DNA of 64,000 nt from Larix kaempferi (lineage: Eukaryota > Streptophyta > Pinopsida > Pinales > Pinaceae). The translations under genes and the position numbers were made by a program. The notes under the pieces are model-generated. The model was not told the DNA's origin. It did not search any database and saw only the letters and a list, made by a program, of their open reading frames with translations. Numbering within the stretch: position 1 is the stretch's first letter; every line of letters begins with the position of its first letter. Shown one piece after another: positions 1 through 12,209 of the stretch. Location of the stretch: NCBI GenBank assembly GCA_027924585.1, contig BSBM01001929.1:806001-870000 (forward strand), read 5' to 3'.

Positions 1-1858
1 GCAATATGACAGAAAAGTCATGCGTGATGGAGAAAAGAATACCTACACCTTTTGGAAGGATGGATCAAAAGTTGTCTTATTGCCCCATAAGGATGAAGGG
101 AAAGCTGATAATATGTTGTCAGAAAGAGAGCTTGTTAAGGAAATGAAGGCAACATAATTTTTCTATGCATTAATAGTGCAAAAAGGATCCAAGGAAGACA
201 TACCAATACCTACTAAAGTGGCCAAGGTACTAGAAAAATATTTTGATGTTATCCCTAATGAACTACCTAATGGTCTTCCACCAAAGAGGTATATTCAACA
301 TCACATTGATCTAATCCCAGGATCATCTTTGCCTAATCAGGTAGCCTATAGGATGAGACCTACACAACATGTAGAGCTCAATTAGAAAGCAACAGAGCTT
401 ATAAAGAAAGGTGTGGTAAAAGAAAGGATGAGTCCCTGTGATATACCAGGATTGTTGACTCCAAAAAAAGATAATATGTGGAGGATGTGCACAGATAGCA
501 GAGCAATCAATAAAATTACCATCAAATATTGGTTTCCTATACTGCGCTTAGACGACATGATGGATGTGTTATTCGGATCTAAGTATTTTATTAAAATTGA
601 TTTGCGAAGTGGATACCACTAGATTCAGATTCACAAAGGGGATGAATGGAAAGCTACCTTCAATACCAAGGATGGACTATATGAAGGGATGGTGATTCCA
701 TTCGGGCTGTCAAATGCACCTAGTACATTCATGCGGTTGATGAATATTGTGCTTTGACCTTATATTGGTAAGTTTGTTGTTGTTTATTTTGATGACATTC
801 TAATTTTCAGTAACAACAAAGAACATCACTTGCATCAATTAAATATTATATTAGATACATTGAGAAAACATTTTCTTTATGCAAACCTAATAAAATGTAT
901 GCTCCTACAAGAAATTTTGGTATTTATGGTTTTGTCATATCAATAGAAGGAGTAAAGATGGATTCAGAGAAGGTCAAAGCAATTTTGGAGTGGCCTAGTC
1001 CTAGGAGAATAACAAAGGTAAGAAGTTTTCATGGGTTGGCCACTTTTTACTGAAAATTTATTCGAAATTTCAGCAGTATTGTAGTACCCATAACATATTG
1101 CACCAAAGGCACAACATTCAAGTGGACTAATGAAGCTGAGGAATTTTGTAAGTTTCTAAAGAAGAAAGTAATTGAGGCACCTATATTAGCCTTTCTAGAT
1201 TTTGATAAACTATTTGAAGTAGACTATGATGCCTCACATGTAGGAATTGGAGTTGTACTTGGCTAAGCAGGTAGACCAACTGCATTTTTTAGCGAAAATT
1301 TTAATGAGGTAAGAAAGAACTACTCCACATATGATGCATAATTTTATGCAATTGTGCAAACATGGCAACATTAGAGGCAATATATAGTGTTGAAAGAGTT
1401 TGTGTTATTTAACGATCACGTTGCATTAAACTATGTAAACACACAAAAGAAATTGAACAGTAGACATGCAAAATGGGTCTCTTTCTTACAAGGCTACACC
1501 TCTACTCTTAAGCACAAATCGGGAAGGAAGAATCAGGTTGTTGATGCTTTGAGTCGATGCACTATTCCTTTAACAACCATGGAAAATCAAGTAAATGGGT
1601 TTGTTGCATTGAAGGATCTATGTGCATTTGATAATGATTTTTGAGAGATTGTACAACAATTGAAGAATCCAGTCGCTGGGAACACGAATATTATTCAGGG
1701 TGAATATTTTTTGCAAGATGGATACCTCTTCAAAGGAAAACAACTATGCATTCCAATTGGTTCTATGAGAGAAATATTATCAAAGAACTTCACAGTAGTG
1801 TCTTGGTGGGACATTTTGGAAAGGAAAAGAGGTTATCCTTAATCGAAGATAAGTATAA
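1..1858 (+). pseudogene. Ty3/gypsy retrotransposon pol fragment (RT, RNase H, start of integrase)
   Basis: The conceptual translation gives a chromovirus-like Ty3/gypsy polyprotein section in order. First comes the end of the protease linker (about 1-170), then reverse transcriptase with a primer-grip-like IDLRSGYH motif near 595-620 and a YFDD catalytic box near 785-797. RNase H follows (about 1180-1560), then the first part of the integrase zinc region to 1858. The frame changes once near 905-915, and many in-frame stops break it (for example after VELN at about 385 and after SGYH at about 620), so it cannot be expressed. The left end runs off the window. The right end is cut exactly where a minus-strand copia LTR begins. 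The identification is firm; the clade is only an inference. Confidence 0.9.
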
Positions 1859-3974
1859 TGTTGGAATCTATTTAATACTGAGAAGGGGGGTGAATTAGTA
1901 TTAGCGTAGTTATGAATAGTTTTTAAATTCTTAACAGATTAATCTAAACTTAATATTGATCATCAATTATGCATCCATCGTAAATAAAACATTCATCCAC
2001 ATATGCGCAAATCATAGAACACAGAACACACATAATTTTTACGTGGAAACCCAAACGGGTTAAAACCAAGGAATTATCTTTTATAATACAAATATTACAT
2101 TTGAGGAAGCACCGACTTCCTAAGTTTTAACAGCACCAACTGGAAGGAGGAACCAACCCCCTAGTTTTACAGGAACTAACCTGAAGGAAGCACCAACTCC
2201 CTAAATTCTCTGGCACCAAATAGAAGGAGGCTACAACCCCCTTATCCTTGCCCCATCTTTCTGCTCATATATACAAAAATAATATATTTCCTTGCGGTAC
2301 TTATGATATGCACACACTTCATATCTTCTAATGTTTGCTCTACTATGCGCACCTTATGTATGCTATAGTACTACTGTCACTTTGCTTCATACACCACTTG
2401 ACTTCTCATTCCACTCAACACTTCACTTTAACTGATGTCGCACTTCATAGACTGTGTGCTGCTTCAAATGATTATGATTTTTGCACCAAGATTCAATATA
2501 TCATTCTGCTACTGCATTATTTCTCTCTTCAACCGATACTACGCATCAACTAATAAGTTATTGTTCTAATTGTGTGCATCAGTATCAGATGGAACTGCAC
2601 ACCTTCTGAGATATGTTCGTTCGTATTATGTGCCACAGTCTTTTAGATAATTTGCGACTTGTTGTGCATTATATGATTTGTCCTTTCTATTTAGAGCACT
2701 TGTCTCATATCATCCTCATCATGATGTGCATACTTGATTCTGTTGTAATTGTGTCTTTGTGCATCTGATGGATTGGTTTACTTTGCACACATCAACTCAA
2801 TCTTCATGAATCAATTACTCTTCTTCACTCTACACATCCTCTAGTATGACTCAAACTATGTCTTTGCACTTTCTGTCTTAAAGCATATGTGACTATCTAT
2901 GTGCTGTCTGAAATAATTTCAATCAATCCTCATGCACTTATGCATCTTCTGCAATTCTTCATTTATGTCTTTGTGCAACCATCATAGATTCACAACATCA
3001 TTCTACGCACCATCAGCTACTCCATTCCTTTGCTTGTTCGCACTCTACTCTCCACTAGATCATCCTATTCTAGTTCCACGATCCCTTGATTCCCTGAAAA
3101 ATTATAAATCTGCATCTTCCAACTTATAAGTTCTTCATCCTTGCTATCAATCTTACTTCAAGTCTCCAACTTGCTTCTTATGTATACATGTCTTGCACGG
3201 ATTGTATGTCCACAATTTGGTTGTGGAATTCCTTCTTCTTTGCTTCATGGTTTATGCTTCTGCCACATGTAATGTTCTACACTGTTGATGTGTCATTTCT
3301 TATGGGTCTTGTGCATACACGTTAATCCTTGACTTAGTGGGACTTTAACCCTTGCGCCTTTGATTTACCATTGCTTATTGAATTTGTGCATATATTGTTT
3401 TTGACTTAGTGGGACTTTCACTCTTGCGGTGTGGTCTTGCGCCCTTGATGTACCATTGCCTGTGGAATTTGTGTATATGCTATCTTCAACCGCTACACCC
3501 TTTTTGATACTCATGTGCACTTCAACAACTGAAAGATTCTTCTGATTGGTGAGACTTGCGCGCTTTTAGGACTTGATAACTGTTTAACCATTTCTTATTG
3601 CAAGCTACTTGCACAAACCTGAACCTTGTTCAATCAACACTTGACTTTCTTATGCACTCCCAAATATTTGTCTAACCAACACTTTAGATTGTACCCGATG
3701 GACTATGACTGGATGGAGTTGATATATGCGCATGTACCACATGTTGTAAGATACATTCCTTATGTACTTCTTCAAATTCAACATGCATGGTGTACCTCTG
3801 ACCATACTGGATGCACTTTTGGATATACTTCTTCATACTGGAATCCATATACTTCTCCATCTTGCTTGCACATATAGTTCTTCATAATGGCTTTCATATA
3901 CTTCTTGAAACTGACATAGGAATATTGATTCCTCTTTGACATCAGTTGACATCAATGAAAACCAAAGTTCAACA
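1859..3974 (-). mobile_element. Long copia-type LTR, minus orientation (probably a 3' LTR)
   Basis: On the minus strand this segment starts with TGTTGAAC and ends with TTCCAACA, the TG...CA ends expected of an LTR, and is about 2.1 kb long. A polypurine tract lies immediately outside its minus-strand start (3975-3989), so it is a 3' LTR. It contains the 'cgtggaaacccaaacgggttaaaacc' type motif near 2041-2070, common in plant copia LTRs. It interrupts the gypsy integrase at 1858. No reading frame of interest lies inside it; short open stretches here are chance. The SIRE-like assignment rests on LTR length and the repeated purine tracts next door and is an inference. Confidence 0.7.
2098..2236. 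repeat. Minisatellite inside the copia LTR (unit about 44 bp, three copies)
   Basis: Three imperfect direct copies of a unit built on 'gaaggaagcaccaactccc' follow each other. They are visible as gaggaagcaccgacttcc, ggaaggaggaaccaacccc, gaaggaagcaccaactccc and ggaggctacaaccccc. The array lies just after the conserved LTR motif near 2041 and probably accounts for part of the LTR's unusual length. Confidence 0.7.
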
Positions 3975-4200
3975 ATATCCCCCTTTGGCATTGATGTCAA
4001 CACCCTATGAAGCTATGCATAATCATCTCCTGGGGATTGTATGCTTCATGTGTGCTTGTCAGTACTCCCCCTTTGTCTATGCTCCCCCTATGTTCTTTTC
4101 CAGTTTGAACCTTTGACATCTACGCATTTTGTTGTTAATGCTTCTACTTCTTTTGTTACTTCTGTGTAGACCTCATGCTTTATAATCATAAAGTGCCTCA
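3975..4200 (-). other. Polypurine tract and 3' internal remnant of the minus-strand copia element
   Basis: Reading the minus strand, a purine run (3975-3989, complement of atatccccctttggc) abuts the LTR start and is the plus-strand primer site. Two further purine runs occur within the next 110 bases (complements of ctccccctttgtc near 4066 and gctccccctatg near 4080). Several polypurine tracts in a row are known from SIRE-type copia elements. The similarity to element sequence ends near 4200, so the rest of the element is missing. From 4200 to 4430 I see nothing recognisable. Confidence 0.55.
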
Positions 4201-4429
4201 AATTGGGGTAATTTTAGTGTTTTTGCGGGATTTTTTTAATTTGTAATTATCAGTTATTTGTTAGTTTATGCACCTAATCAAAAAAGAGATTTGAAAACTA
4301 GTGTCACTCTAGTTAGATTTAATTTATTGGTCAGTTTTAGAGACATGCGAGAACTTTCTAAAATTAGTAATTTTCAGAAGTCTCATATAGTAGTTATAAG
4401 GGGTTGAACTTTCATTGTAATAGTTAGGA

Positions 4430-5639
4430 TGGAGAAGGAATAAAAGATTGTTATGGTTTTATGATCTCATGGATGAATCCAATTTTATTGGCTACATTAG
4501 TTGATTTTGATAAAATTAGTCCTGGAAGCTATTCTGGCTTACTTGCATCTCCTAACGTAAAATTTGAAGGCTTCCTTGGATAAAATTTGTAAGTTGTGTT
4601 ATAGTTTTTTATGGAAATAGTAGGGAGTGTTAGGGGTTCCATTTGGTTAGTTCGAAAGGCATGGATGCACCTATATTAGCCGATGGTTTGGATCTAAGGA
4701 ATATTCTTCATTTGGGATCTAAGGAATATTCTTCCTAGCTGTAAAATCTCTCTTGAATTTCTTAACCAAATAACAGTTTTTGGAAAGACATTCTTTGTGC
4801 GAAATATACCAGCCTTGGATTTGTGGTGGATTGGCTGCATTAAAGGGTCAATACCACTCACCTGTTCTCCAATCGATGAAAGTCCCTTTCATATGCTTTC
4901 CCTGTGTTAGCCCCTTATTTGTCTTTGAAGGTGGGAAATGGAAATTTGGTTCAGGTGGATGATGATGCATTGATGGGGAGTCAAGTCATATATTTTGTTC
5001 CGGAGGACATGATCAAACACTTTCAGTCTATTGGTCAGATTTGCTTGGACAACTTCACTAAACCTACAGAAACCTCGATATGGAATCAAGGTTGTTTATC
5101 GCTGGAAGATCCCGGGTTAGTTAAAGCTTGGCATGTGAGTTGGGAAAATTATGTATGGATGTTACATCAGGCACATATCTAGATCTCAGATGAGCCTGAT
5201 TCTTTGAAATGGATCTTCAATTCCTCTAGTGTCAATTATACAACAAAATTGGGATATGAGTCTTTCTTTAATAGTGTCCCAGAGGAGAAAAAATGGTGGT
5301 GGAAGTATCTTTAGAAAATCGTGTCCCAACCCAAAATCATATTACACTTTTGGTTATTACTAGCCTGAATCAAGTATTAACATGGGACATATTGCATAAG
5401 TTTAATTTCAGTGGTCTGGGAATTTGCTCATTATGCAGGGAGGCTAATGAATCTAATGCCCATGTTTTTCTTTTTTGTTTGTTCACCAATCGGTTTGGAA
5501 CTAAATTGAAGGGTTTTTTTAACTTACAAATATTTGGTCTTATATTTCAATAGAATTTTGCTTCAAACATTTTTGTACAAACCCAAATATAAAAATCCTT
5601 GGATCTCTCCCCCTTCCGGTGTCGTAGGGCATATACCTT
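4430..5639 (+). pseudogene. L1-type LINE, end of reverse transcriptase and zf-RVT region (left part)
   Basis: Broken translations match the C-terminal part of plant L1-like ORF2. A post-RT region with a GMDAPILADGL-like stretch lies near 4660-4700 and FWKDIL...AKYTSLGF near 4775-4820. The zinc-binding RT-associated (zf-RVT) domain lies near 5215-5480, with KWWWK, a LHFWLLLA-like segment and the Cys pair of GICSLC followed by NAHVF. The frame shifts several times and stops are frequent. It continues after the inserted LTR at 7128. The 5' part of the LINE (endonuclease and main RT) is absent, which fits ordinary 5' truncation. Confidence 0.8.
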
Positions 5640-7127
5640 TGTTAAAATATATTGGACTCGACTAGACATTCTTTCAAAGACTTAGCTAACTTTGATTTCA
5701 ACCTCCAGCTTAACTTCAACAGTCATTAATTAAACTTAAACACTTGCTACTGTAATTAATGAGCAAAAATACGACAACTAAGTAAACTGAAAATATAGCG
5801 GCAAAGAAGAACAGTGAACAACAGTGACTTTCAACACATTTTACATAGGAAATTTTGGTCAAATGACCCTGGAAAAACCCCAAAGGGGAAAACCAGTTAA
5901 GAGAGAAATATTATATTATGAGCTAATAGAAATAATATACAGAAGGTGTAGCGGTACTTTTCATCACTAAAACCACTGAATTTAACTAAGAAAAATGTGC
6001 CAAAATATCACCTCCAAAGCAACTCAACCTTGAACAACATTCCAATACCTTGTACAGCCTGTACAACCTAGTATAGTCAACAAAGTAGAAATATATGCCT
6101 TGAAATATGCAACCATCAAGTACAATACAGAAACTAACCCACATATGTTATTTATCAACAGACAGGAATTACATGCACACCTATACTTATAGGTTGCATC
6201 CTCACAAAGCAGACCTATCATAACAACACAAAAAAGCAAACCAGTAACCCTATATATTTTAACCTCCCTTCGGGAGGGGTTACTTTTTATCTTATAATTT
6301 AGTGATATTGACTTTATAGTATTCAAGTGATTCTTCTCATTACTTATAGGGATTACTTTATCAAATTAATAAGGGCTCTTTATATTATATAACTCAAACC
6401 AATTAGATAGATAACTTAGAGATAAATTATACTTATTCATAGACTTACTACAGTAGCAAAACCTTGAAATCTATGTTGAGATATTCCTTGAGTTCTTTTC
6501 CCTTTTCTGTTGTACATCCTCTTAGAATTGTGTTGTATGGACCAACATTTAATGCTACTCACTCTCTTGAAGTGTGTGCACTCTTTCCTTCTTGGAAAAG
6601 CACCCTCTTTACTACTGTACATAAAACATTAACTCTGAATTGTCTTTATCCTTGAATTGTGTGCCTCCCTCCTCCTTGGAATGCATGTCATCCTTCTTGG
6701 AAAATGTTCCCTCCTCTTGCTACCCCTTAAACACTTTTCCTCAGCTCAAGATCTCTCTCTTTCTCTCTTGAAACTTGTGCCTTGTCTCCCTCAACCATGT
6801 CCTTTGATCAACTCATTAATGACAAAATACCTAACCCTTCATCATCAATGGTCAAGATCGAACCTTGGCCCACCATGGTCAATGGATGTGATTTAATCTC
6901 AAGATTATATGAGTTAAGTCATTTTAAGTCATGTAACTATATAAAATCACTTTTCTCTTGAAAAGGTCACTTTTTGTCATTAAATAATAAAAATTACATC
7001 AACTTGACTTTATAAAGTCACTTTATAAAAACATTTTATAAAGTCACTTACGTGAGACAACTTGTTTGGGCCCTTGCACCTAGGAACAATGAGTGCAGAA
7101 GTACCTATGAACTACAATAAACTAACA
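5640..7127 (-). mobile_element. Solo copia LTR inserted in the LINE, minus orientation
   Basis: On the minus strand it begins TGTTAGTTTATTGTAG and ends ATTTTAACA. It matches, in inverse orientation, the LTRs of the element at 10480-15926: the shared 'ggtacttctgcactcattg' start, the tataaagtgactttataaag palindromes, the 'ttggggttttccaaggtcatttgacc' block and the end. No primer site or internal sequence follows, so it is a solo LTR left by LTR-LTR recombination. It splits the LINE between its zf-RVT and RNase H domains. The flanking five bases (acctt and aggtt) do not match convincingly, so the target duplication is not confirmed. At about 1.49 kb it is longer than its relatives. Confidence 0.8.
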
Positions 7128-7943
7128 AGGTTGTGAGGAACAAAGTAGTATTCGATGGAACTACTTTTCCCACTTTCTGGGTCTCTTCTCAAGTTATGTC
7201 CCTATTTCAGCAATATCGCACTCAGCCCAAGTTCGGAACAACCAGAACGTTTGGACCACTAGTTATTAGGAGGACTAGCCCTAGTCTTTCTTTGATGGGG
7301 GAAGTAAGGAGGAAAATAGTGTCAATGGTTTTGGTTTTGTTATTCATTTCTCAAATGATCATTTTCTAACTGGGAAATGTGCATTACGGGAAGGTACCAA
7401 CAATTACATTGAACTTAAAGGATTATTTTTTCTGCTTCAACATGCATATTTGTGAGGCATCACAAAGCTTCAAGTTTTGGTGATTCTCGATTGGTTGTCA
7501 ATTGGATGCAAGGATTAGTTGAGATCATAAATATAGGATTATCATATTTGGATGATCAATTGAAGCATACCAATTGTACTTTTATCTATGTTAAGTATAA
7601 TCACATCTACAGGGGATTGAACTCTGTTGCTAACGAGTTATCCAAACAGAGTTTATCTATGAATCCTGGTTTTCTCTATCTAGAAGAATTCAAAGGAGGT
7701 TCCTCAGTCTCCTTTGAGTTAATCCCTTTCTTATCTAACTCTTGATCTAGGATAAGTTACATGTGTCTTTCAGTAGTATATTTGTCTTGCATTGACCCTA
7801 TTTTTTGGTCTTTTTGTTTTGTATCTATCTTATCTACGGTTTCGTTGCTCATTTTTAGTTGGTCATTGCCCTCCAACACTAAAACATATATTTCCTGATT
7901 ATATTAATGGGAAATACAATTTTTTTCAAGAAAAAAAAATAAT
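7128..7943 (+). pseudogene. L1-type LINE, RNase H-like domain and 3' tail (right part)
   Basis: This continues the LINE cut at 5639. A RNKVVFDGTTFPTFW segment (about 7133-7180) is followed, after frame changes, by an RNase H-like (RVT_3) domain. The parts seen are LQVFGDSRLVVNWMQG-like (about 7460-7515), a YNHIYRGLNSVANELSK motif (about 7600-7650) and the end near 7745. Then comes a non-coding tail ending in 'attaatgggaaatacaa', a T-rich stretch and an A run near 7932-7940, the usual end of plant LINEs. At least two frameshifts lie between 7300 and 7460. Domain assignment is confident; the element is dead. Confidence 0.8.
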
Positions 7944-8168
7944 CTCATAATTTTAAAACTCATAAAAGATCCTTTAATTTTGTATTATAAATTACAAAAT
8001 TTATTTAAATTTTATATATATATATAATCACATTTAAAAACTAATAAAAGATTATATCTCAAATATAATCACATTTTAAAACTAATAAAAAATTATATCC
8101 TAAATACAATCACATTTATAACTAATAAAAAATTATATCCTAAACTACTTCATTTTCACATTTAAAAA

Positions 8169-8209
<41 letters not shown>

Positions 8210-9540
8210 CTCACATTTTGAAAACTAATCAAAGAATATATCCTACACTATTGTATTTTCACATTTACTAAACATTTAAATTGTTTTATTTTAAGTTTTG
8301 AAAAGATTGGTTTTAAATATAAATGTTTTTATCAAATAAATATAAATTATTTTCACATTTACTAAACATTTAAATTGTTTTATTTTAAATTTTGAAAAGA
8401 TTGGTTTTAAATATAAATGTTTTTATCAAATAAATATAAATATTTTTTCAAGATTAAACAACAAATTATTCAAATATAATTGAGTATAATAAAAACTCTT
8501 CTCACAACTCATTTTCATTATTTATATTTTTAGATATTGCATTCATTTTTAAATGAACTATAGAGTACTCATTTTCATCATTTATATTTTTAGATATTGC
8601 ATTCATTCTTAAATGAACTATAAAGTACTCATTTTCATCATTTATATTTTTAGATATTGCATTCATTTTTAAATGAACTATAGCGCACTCATTTTCATCA
8701 TTTAGATATCTCATTCTTGGAGTATTGGCTTTCATCATTTATATTTTGCATCCACATGCTACAATGTTTCCTATAGAATCATGCCCATTAAGAAGAGAAT
8801 TATGGCATTTAAATCAATTTAAATATATAAAATAATTATAATTAATTAATAAGGTCAAAATTTTCAAATTGATTATGATAACATATTTAAAAGTGATAAA
8901 AAATGAAAAAATTATAATTAAAAAATTAAAATATAAATTGAATTAAAATACAAATTTAATTTAATTTGTTTTGTCATCTAAATAAATTTAAATAAATATT
9001 ATTAATATGCTAAATATTTCATAATATTTGATAAAGGAGGATTAATCTCAAACCCCAACCCTTTCTTTTTCATATTAATACAAATAGTATATATTTCTAT
9101 TTAAAAAATAAAGAAGATAATACTAAAAAATCATTTTTATTTTTTAAAACTTCCAAAATAAAATCATGTATCCTTCCTTTTCGTATTTATATAAATAATA
9201 TATTAATAATTTGGAGATATTTAATACTTTAATTAGATAAAGCATCGTCCTATATTTTGCAAGTTCAATCACAAATTATCGTACACCTTATTTGAAAGAG
9301 AATATTATAGTTTACAAAATTATTTTTTTATACTTTATGGATCTTGTTTAAAATACATTTTAGCAAAGTAAATTAGATATTTTATAGCAATAACTTTGAT
9401 GTTATATATATATATATATATAATGATAATGTTTCTCAAAGTGGACTATATATATATAAAATGTTTCTCAAAGTGGACTAACCATTATTTATTTATCTTT
9501 ATGCCCGCCAGATATTATTGAGAAAGTTCACTCTAGTTTA
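7944..9540. repeat. AT-rich intergenic block with several tandem repeats
   Basis: No gene is visible. The block holds about 45-bp repeats of 'aatcacattt...actaataaaa...attatatcc' (7990-8150), a (TA)n microsatellite (about 8171-8207), a 94-bp tandem duplication (about 8255-8442) and a 60-bp minisatellite (8507-8712, listed separately). It also has a short 32-bp direct duplication of 'aatgtttctcaaagtggacta' (9428-9480) next to another TA run (9403-9422). Outside these it is plain AT-rich sequence. Confidence 0.75.
8507..8712. repeat. 60-bp minisatellite, about 3.4 copies
   Basis: The unit runs from 'actcattttcatcatttata' through 'tttttagatattgcattca' to 'aaatgaactata' and repeats with a period of exactly 60 bases, with two or three substitutions per copy. 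Because 60 is divisible by three, one minus-strand frame stays open and repeats a 20-residue peptide. I regard that as a by-product of the period, not as a gene. Confidence 0.9.
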
Positions 9541-10180
9541 CTTTTGATATGGAGAAAATTGAGAGCATATAATGTAAACATACTTGGAAAAATCTCAAAT
9601 TCGACCGAACGGGAAAGTATTAATGTCAAATTCAATTGAATGGGTGGAAGGAAATCCAAGATTAAATGTCATTTTCAAAACAAAGCAATGCAGTTTTACT
9701 CAATGTTTTAGAACTACTGGTAATCTAATACACCCTTTGGCCCTTTCCATTGAATATGAACCCTCACTATTAACTTCTCCAAGACTCGGTTCAGTTCAAT
9801 GCATTGCCCTATAATGCTATGCAAACGTTTCTTTTATGTAGACAAAAATAGAGGAATGGAAAGCCAAGTTTTACATTTCATCATCTTGGCTACCATTGTT
9901 TTTATCTACTTTGCTTCTCCCTACACTAGTAGAACAACCGATTCACTTCTCATGTGAGTGGTGATAGATTCCTTTCTCTTAATTACCCAAATTCTTGAAA
10001 TCTCTTCTTTTTGCAATTGCATTGTTTTTTATAGTCATCGTAGATACTCAACTCCATAATTGTAGATACTCAACTCCATAATTCCATCTAATAGATCCAT
10101 CTAAGGCAATTTTTGAGGAGGTCCATATAGCTCCTTTTGTTTATGCAGCAAAATGTTTGTGTATTATAAGCCATTTTACA
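9541..10180. other. Intergenic, nothing recognised
   Basis: No coding or transposon signature could be supported. A short direct duplication of 'tagatactcaactccataa' occurs at about 10041-10083. Confidence 0.5.
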
Positions 10181-10479
10181 CAGATTTGTGTCAACGGGAA
10201 AGAGAGGAGAATTACAGAGGAACAAATTGACAGATCATGTGGTTTCCTACTTCGATGGGGCCTCACAAGACACTCCAGCTATGGGAGGAGCTAGGGACAT
10301 TCATTTTCTTTCTGACTCAAACTGGTTCAAATTTGCAGGTGGTATAGGGACGTGCACCAACAACAAAACAAAATTAGAGCCATTACAATTAACTCTTGCA
10401 ATTGCTTACTCATTCGGGGTCCAATCTTTACAGGTTTTCGGGGACTTAAAATTTGTGATAGATTGGATGATGCAGAAAA
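10181..10479 (+). pseudogene. LINE RNase H-like domain, left part
   Basis: The frame reads an RVT_3 RNase H-like fold as found at the C-terminus of plant L1 LINEs. It shows a YFDGAS start (about 10240), an FLSDSNWFKFAGGIGTCTNN strand region and a LQVFGDLKFVIDWMM segment, then breaks at 10479. The copia element that follows begins exactly after GAAAA, and the LINE resumes at 15927. The catalytic-type Asp of DGAS and of FGD is visible, but the GNPG that usually follows DGAS is changed to DTPA. It is a pseudogene. Confidence 0.8.
10475..10479. repeat. Target-site duplication GAAAA, left copy
   Basis: GAAAA at 10475-10479 directly precedes the 5' LTR and recurs at 15927-15931 directly after the 3' LTR. 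This fixes both ends of the copia element. Confidence 0.85.
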
Positions 10480-11349
10480 TGTTAGATCATTATAGCTCGG
10501 AGGTACTTATGCACTTATTGTTCCTAGGTGCAGGGTTTGAACAAGTTGTCTCACTTAAGGGACTTTATAAAATGTTTTTATAAAGTGACTTTATAATGTG
10601 ACTTTATAAAGTCAAGTTGAGGTACTTTTTATTATTTAATGACAAAAAGTGACATTTTCGAGAGAAAAGTGATTTTATGTAGTTACATGACTTAAAGTGA
10701 CTTTAGTCATGTCATTGTGAGATTAAATTACAGTCATTGATCATAGTGGTCCAAGATTCGATCTTGACCATTGAGGATGAAGGGTTAGGGATTTTGTCAC
10801 TAATGAGTTGATAAAAGGACAAGATTGAGGGAGACAAGGCACAAATGTCCAAGAGAGAGTGAGAGCTTGAGATGAGCAAGAGGGAAGAAGGGCAGCAAGA
10901 GAAAGAGGGAACACATTCCAAGAGGAGGGGCGTGCAAGAATGGAAGAGGGGCACATACTCCAATGAAGGTAAAGTTGCATTTAATGATGTTCATACATCA
11001 GGAAGAGGGTGCACTGTTGTAGTTTTGTGAGTATTATTCTTCTCAGCTCATAGTAAAATTTCTCTTGGACTAGTTTTCCCCTTTGGGGTTTTCCAAGGTC
11101 ATTTGACCAAAATTTCCTGTGTAAAGTGTGTTGAAAGTGACAGATGTTCATTGTTCTTTTCCACTGCTATATTTTTAGTTTACTTAAGCTATTGTATTTT
11201 TTCTCATTAATTACAATAGAATGTGTTTAAGTTTAATGCAAGATTGTTGAAGTTAAGCACGAGGTTGAAATCAGAGTTAGCTAAGTGTTTGATAGAATGT
11301 ATAGCTAAGTCTGTTAGTTTCCTGTTGGTGTTTTGTTGATATGTTAACA
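10480..11349 (+). mobile_element. 5' LTR of the deleted copia element (870 bp)
   Basis: It starts TGTTAGATCATTATAG and ends GATATGTTAACA, immediately before the primer-binding site. The first 150 bases carry the overlapping palindromes ctttataaaatgttttta and gactttataaagtc. A polypyrimidine/purine-rich centre and the conserved 'ccccttttgggg'-type block near 11083 follow. It is 330 bp shorter than the 3' LTR because the latter carries extra copies of an internal repeat. Confidence 0.85.
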
Positions 11350-11361
11350 TGACATCAGAGC
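11350..11361 (+). promoter_or_regulatory. Primer-binding site, variant of the initiator tRNA-Met type
   Basis: TGACATCAGAGC directly follows the LTR. The usual plant copia primer site, seen intact in the element at 27416, is TGGTATCAGAGC. Two adjacent bases differ, which may be decay. Confidence 0.7.
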
Positions 11362-11501
11362 TAGGCTCTGAGATTCAGTGGACAGTAGAAGAAATTTGTT
11401 TGGCAAGAGTTTTGTTGGTTGGTGTAGTGTGGTTCATATTTTGGCACTTAGGTTGCAAGTGGTTTGCTTGGTCTTTTTCTTGGAAAGAGGAAGCAAGAAA
11501 T

Positions 11502-12209
11502 ATGACTTCCAGTATCAGGTATGAAGATCAGTTGGAGGGCATCTCCAACTACCTGCAATGGAAGGCCCGAATTGCAGCTCTTATGAGAGAGAAAAAGTTG
11601 TGGTTGTTCATTAATACCACAATGGTACCACCTTTGTTAGATCCCATTGCCTTGAACATCGATGAGGTGAAGGAGGAAAGGACTCGAAGAATACTCTTTG
11701 ATGGAGCGAGGGACTACCTTATTCCATATCTGGATGAGAAGTAGATTGCCAATAAGGTGTGGGATACATTAAAGAGATTGTATGAGAATAACAATGAGAA
11801 TAGAAAGATGGCATTGAAGGACAAGCTCCATAACATGGGGATGGCCAAAGGAGAAAATGTGGTATTTTATCTCACCTGTCTTAGGCAGGTGAAGGATGAG
11901 ATAAGTGTTGTGGGTGAGATCATTGATGACCTAGAGGTTGTGCGTATAGCTCTGAAGGGATTCACTAAAGACTGGGATGTGTTCATGAACTGTGTGGTGT
12001 GTCGATAAAAAATTCCATCTTGCGAGAGGCTATGGGATGACTTTACATAGGAGGAAATCTAGGAGGGGTCCCAAGAGAAGGCAGAGGTTGGTACTGATGA
12101 GAAGGATGTGTCCCTTTCAACAAAGGGTGAGAATAAGAATGGCTCAAGCAGTGGAGCAACGTCATAGAAGGACATGAGCAAGGTGAGATGCTTTGCATGT
12201 CAAAAATAT
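11502..12209 (+). pseudogene. Copia gag, left part (UBN2-type), interrupted
   Basis: The ATG at 11502 opens a copia gag: MTSSIRYEDQLEGISNYLQW, then a WDTLKRLYENNNENRKMALK segment and a GFTKDWDVF segment near 11960. This order and wording are typical of the UBN2/gag-polypeptide family that forms the virus-like particle. In-frame stops occur at 11742-11744 (TAG), at about 12006 and near 12050, but the frame is kept throughout. The end reads CFACQK, the first half of a CCHC zinc knuckle. The second half (YGHYAVQC) lies at 13896 beyond the nested insertion. Confidence 0.85.

Noticed and set aside
5640-7127. Confirmed 5-bp target duplication for this solo LTR
   Set aside because: The flanks acctt and aggtt match at only three of five positions, so I do not claim one.
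8502-8738. Minus-strand 78-codon frame with a repeated 20-residue peptide
   Set aside because: The 60-bp minisatellite period is a multiple of three, so a repeated peptide is expected by chance; no start context or neighbours support a gene.
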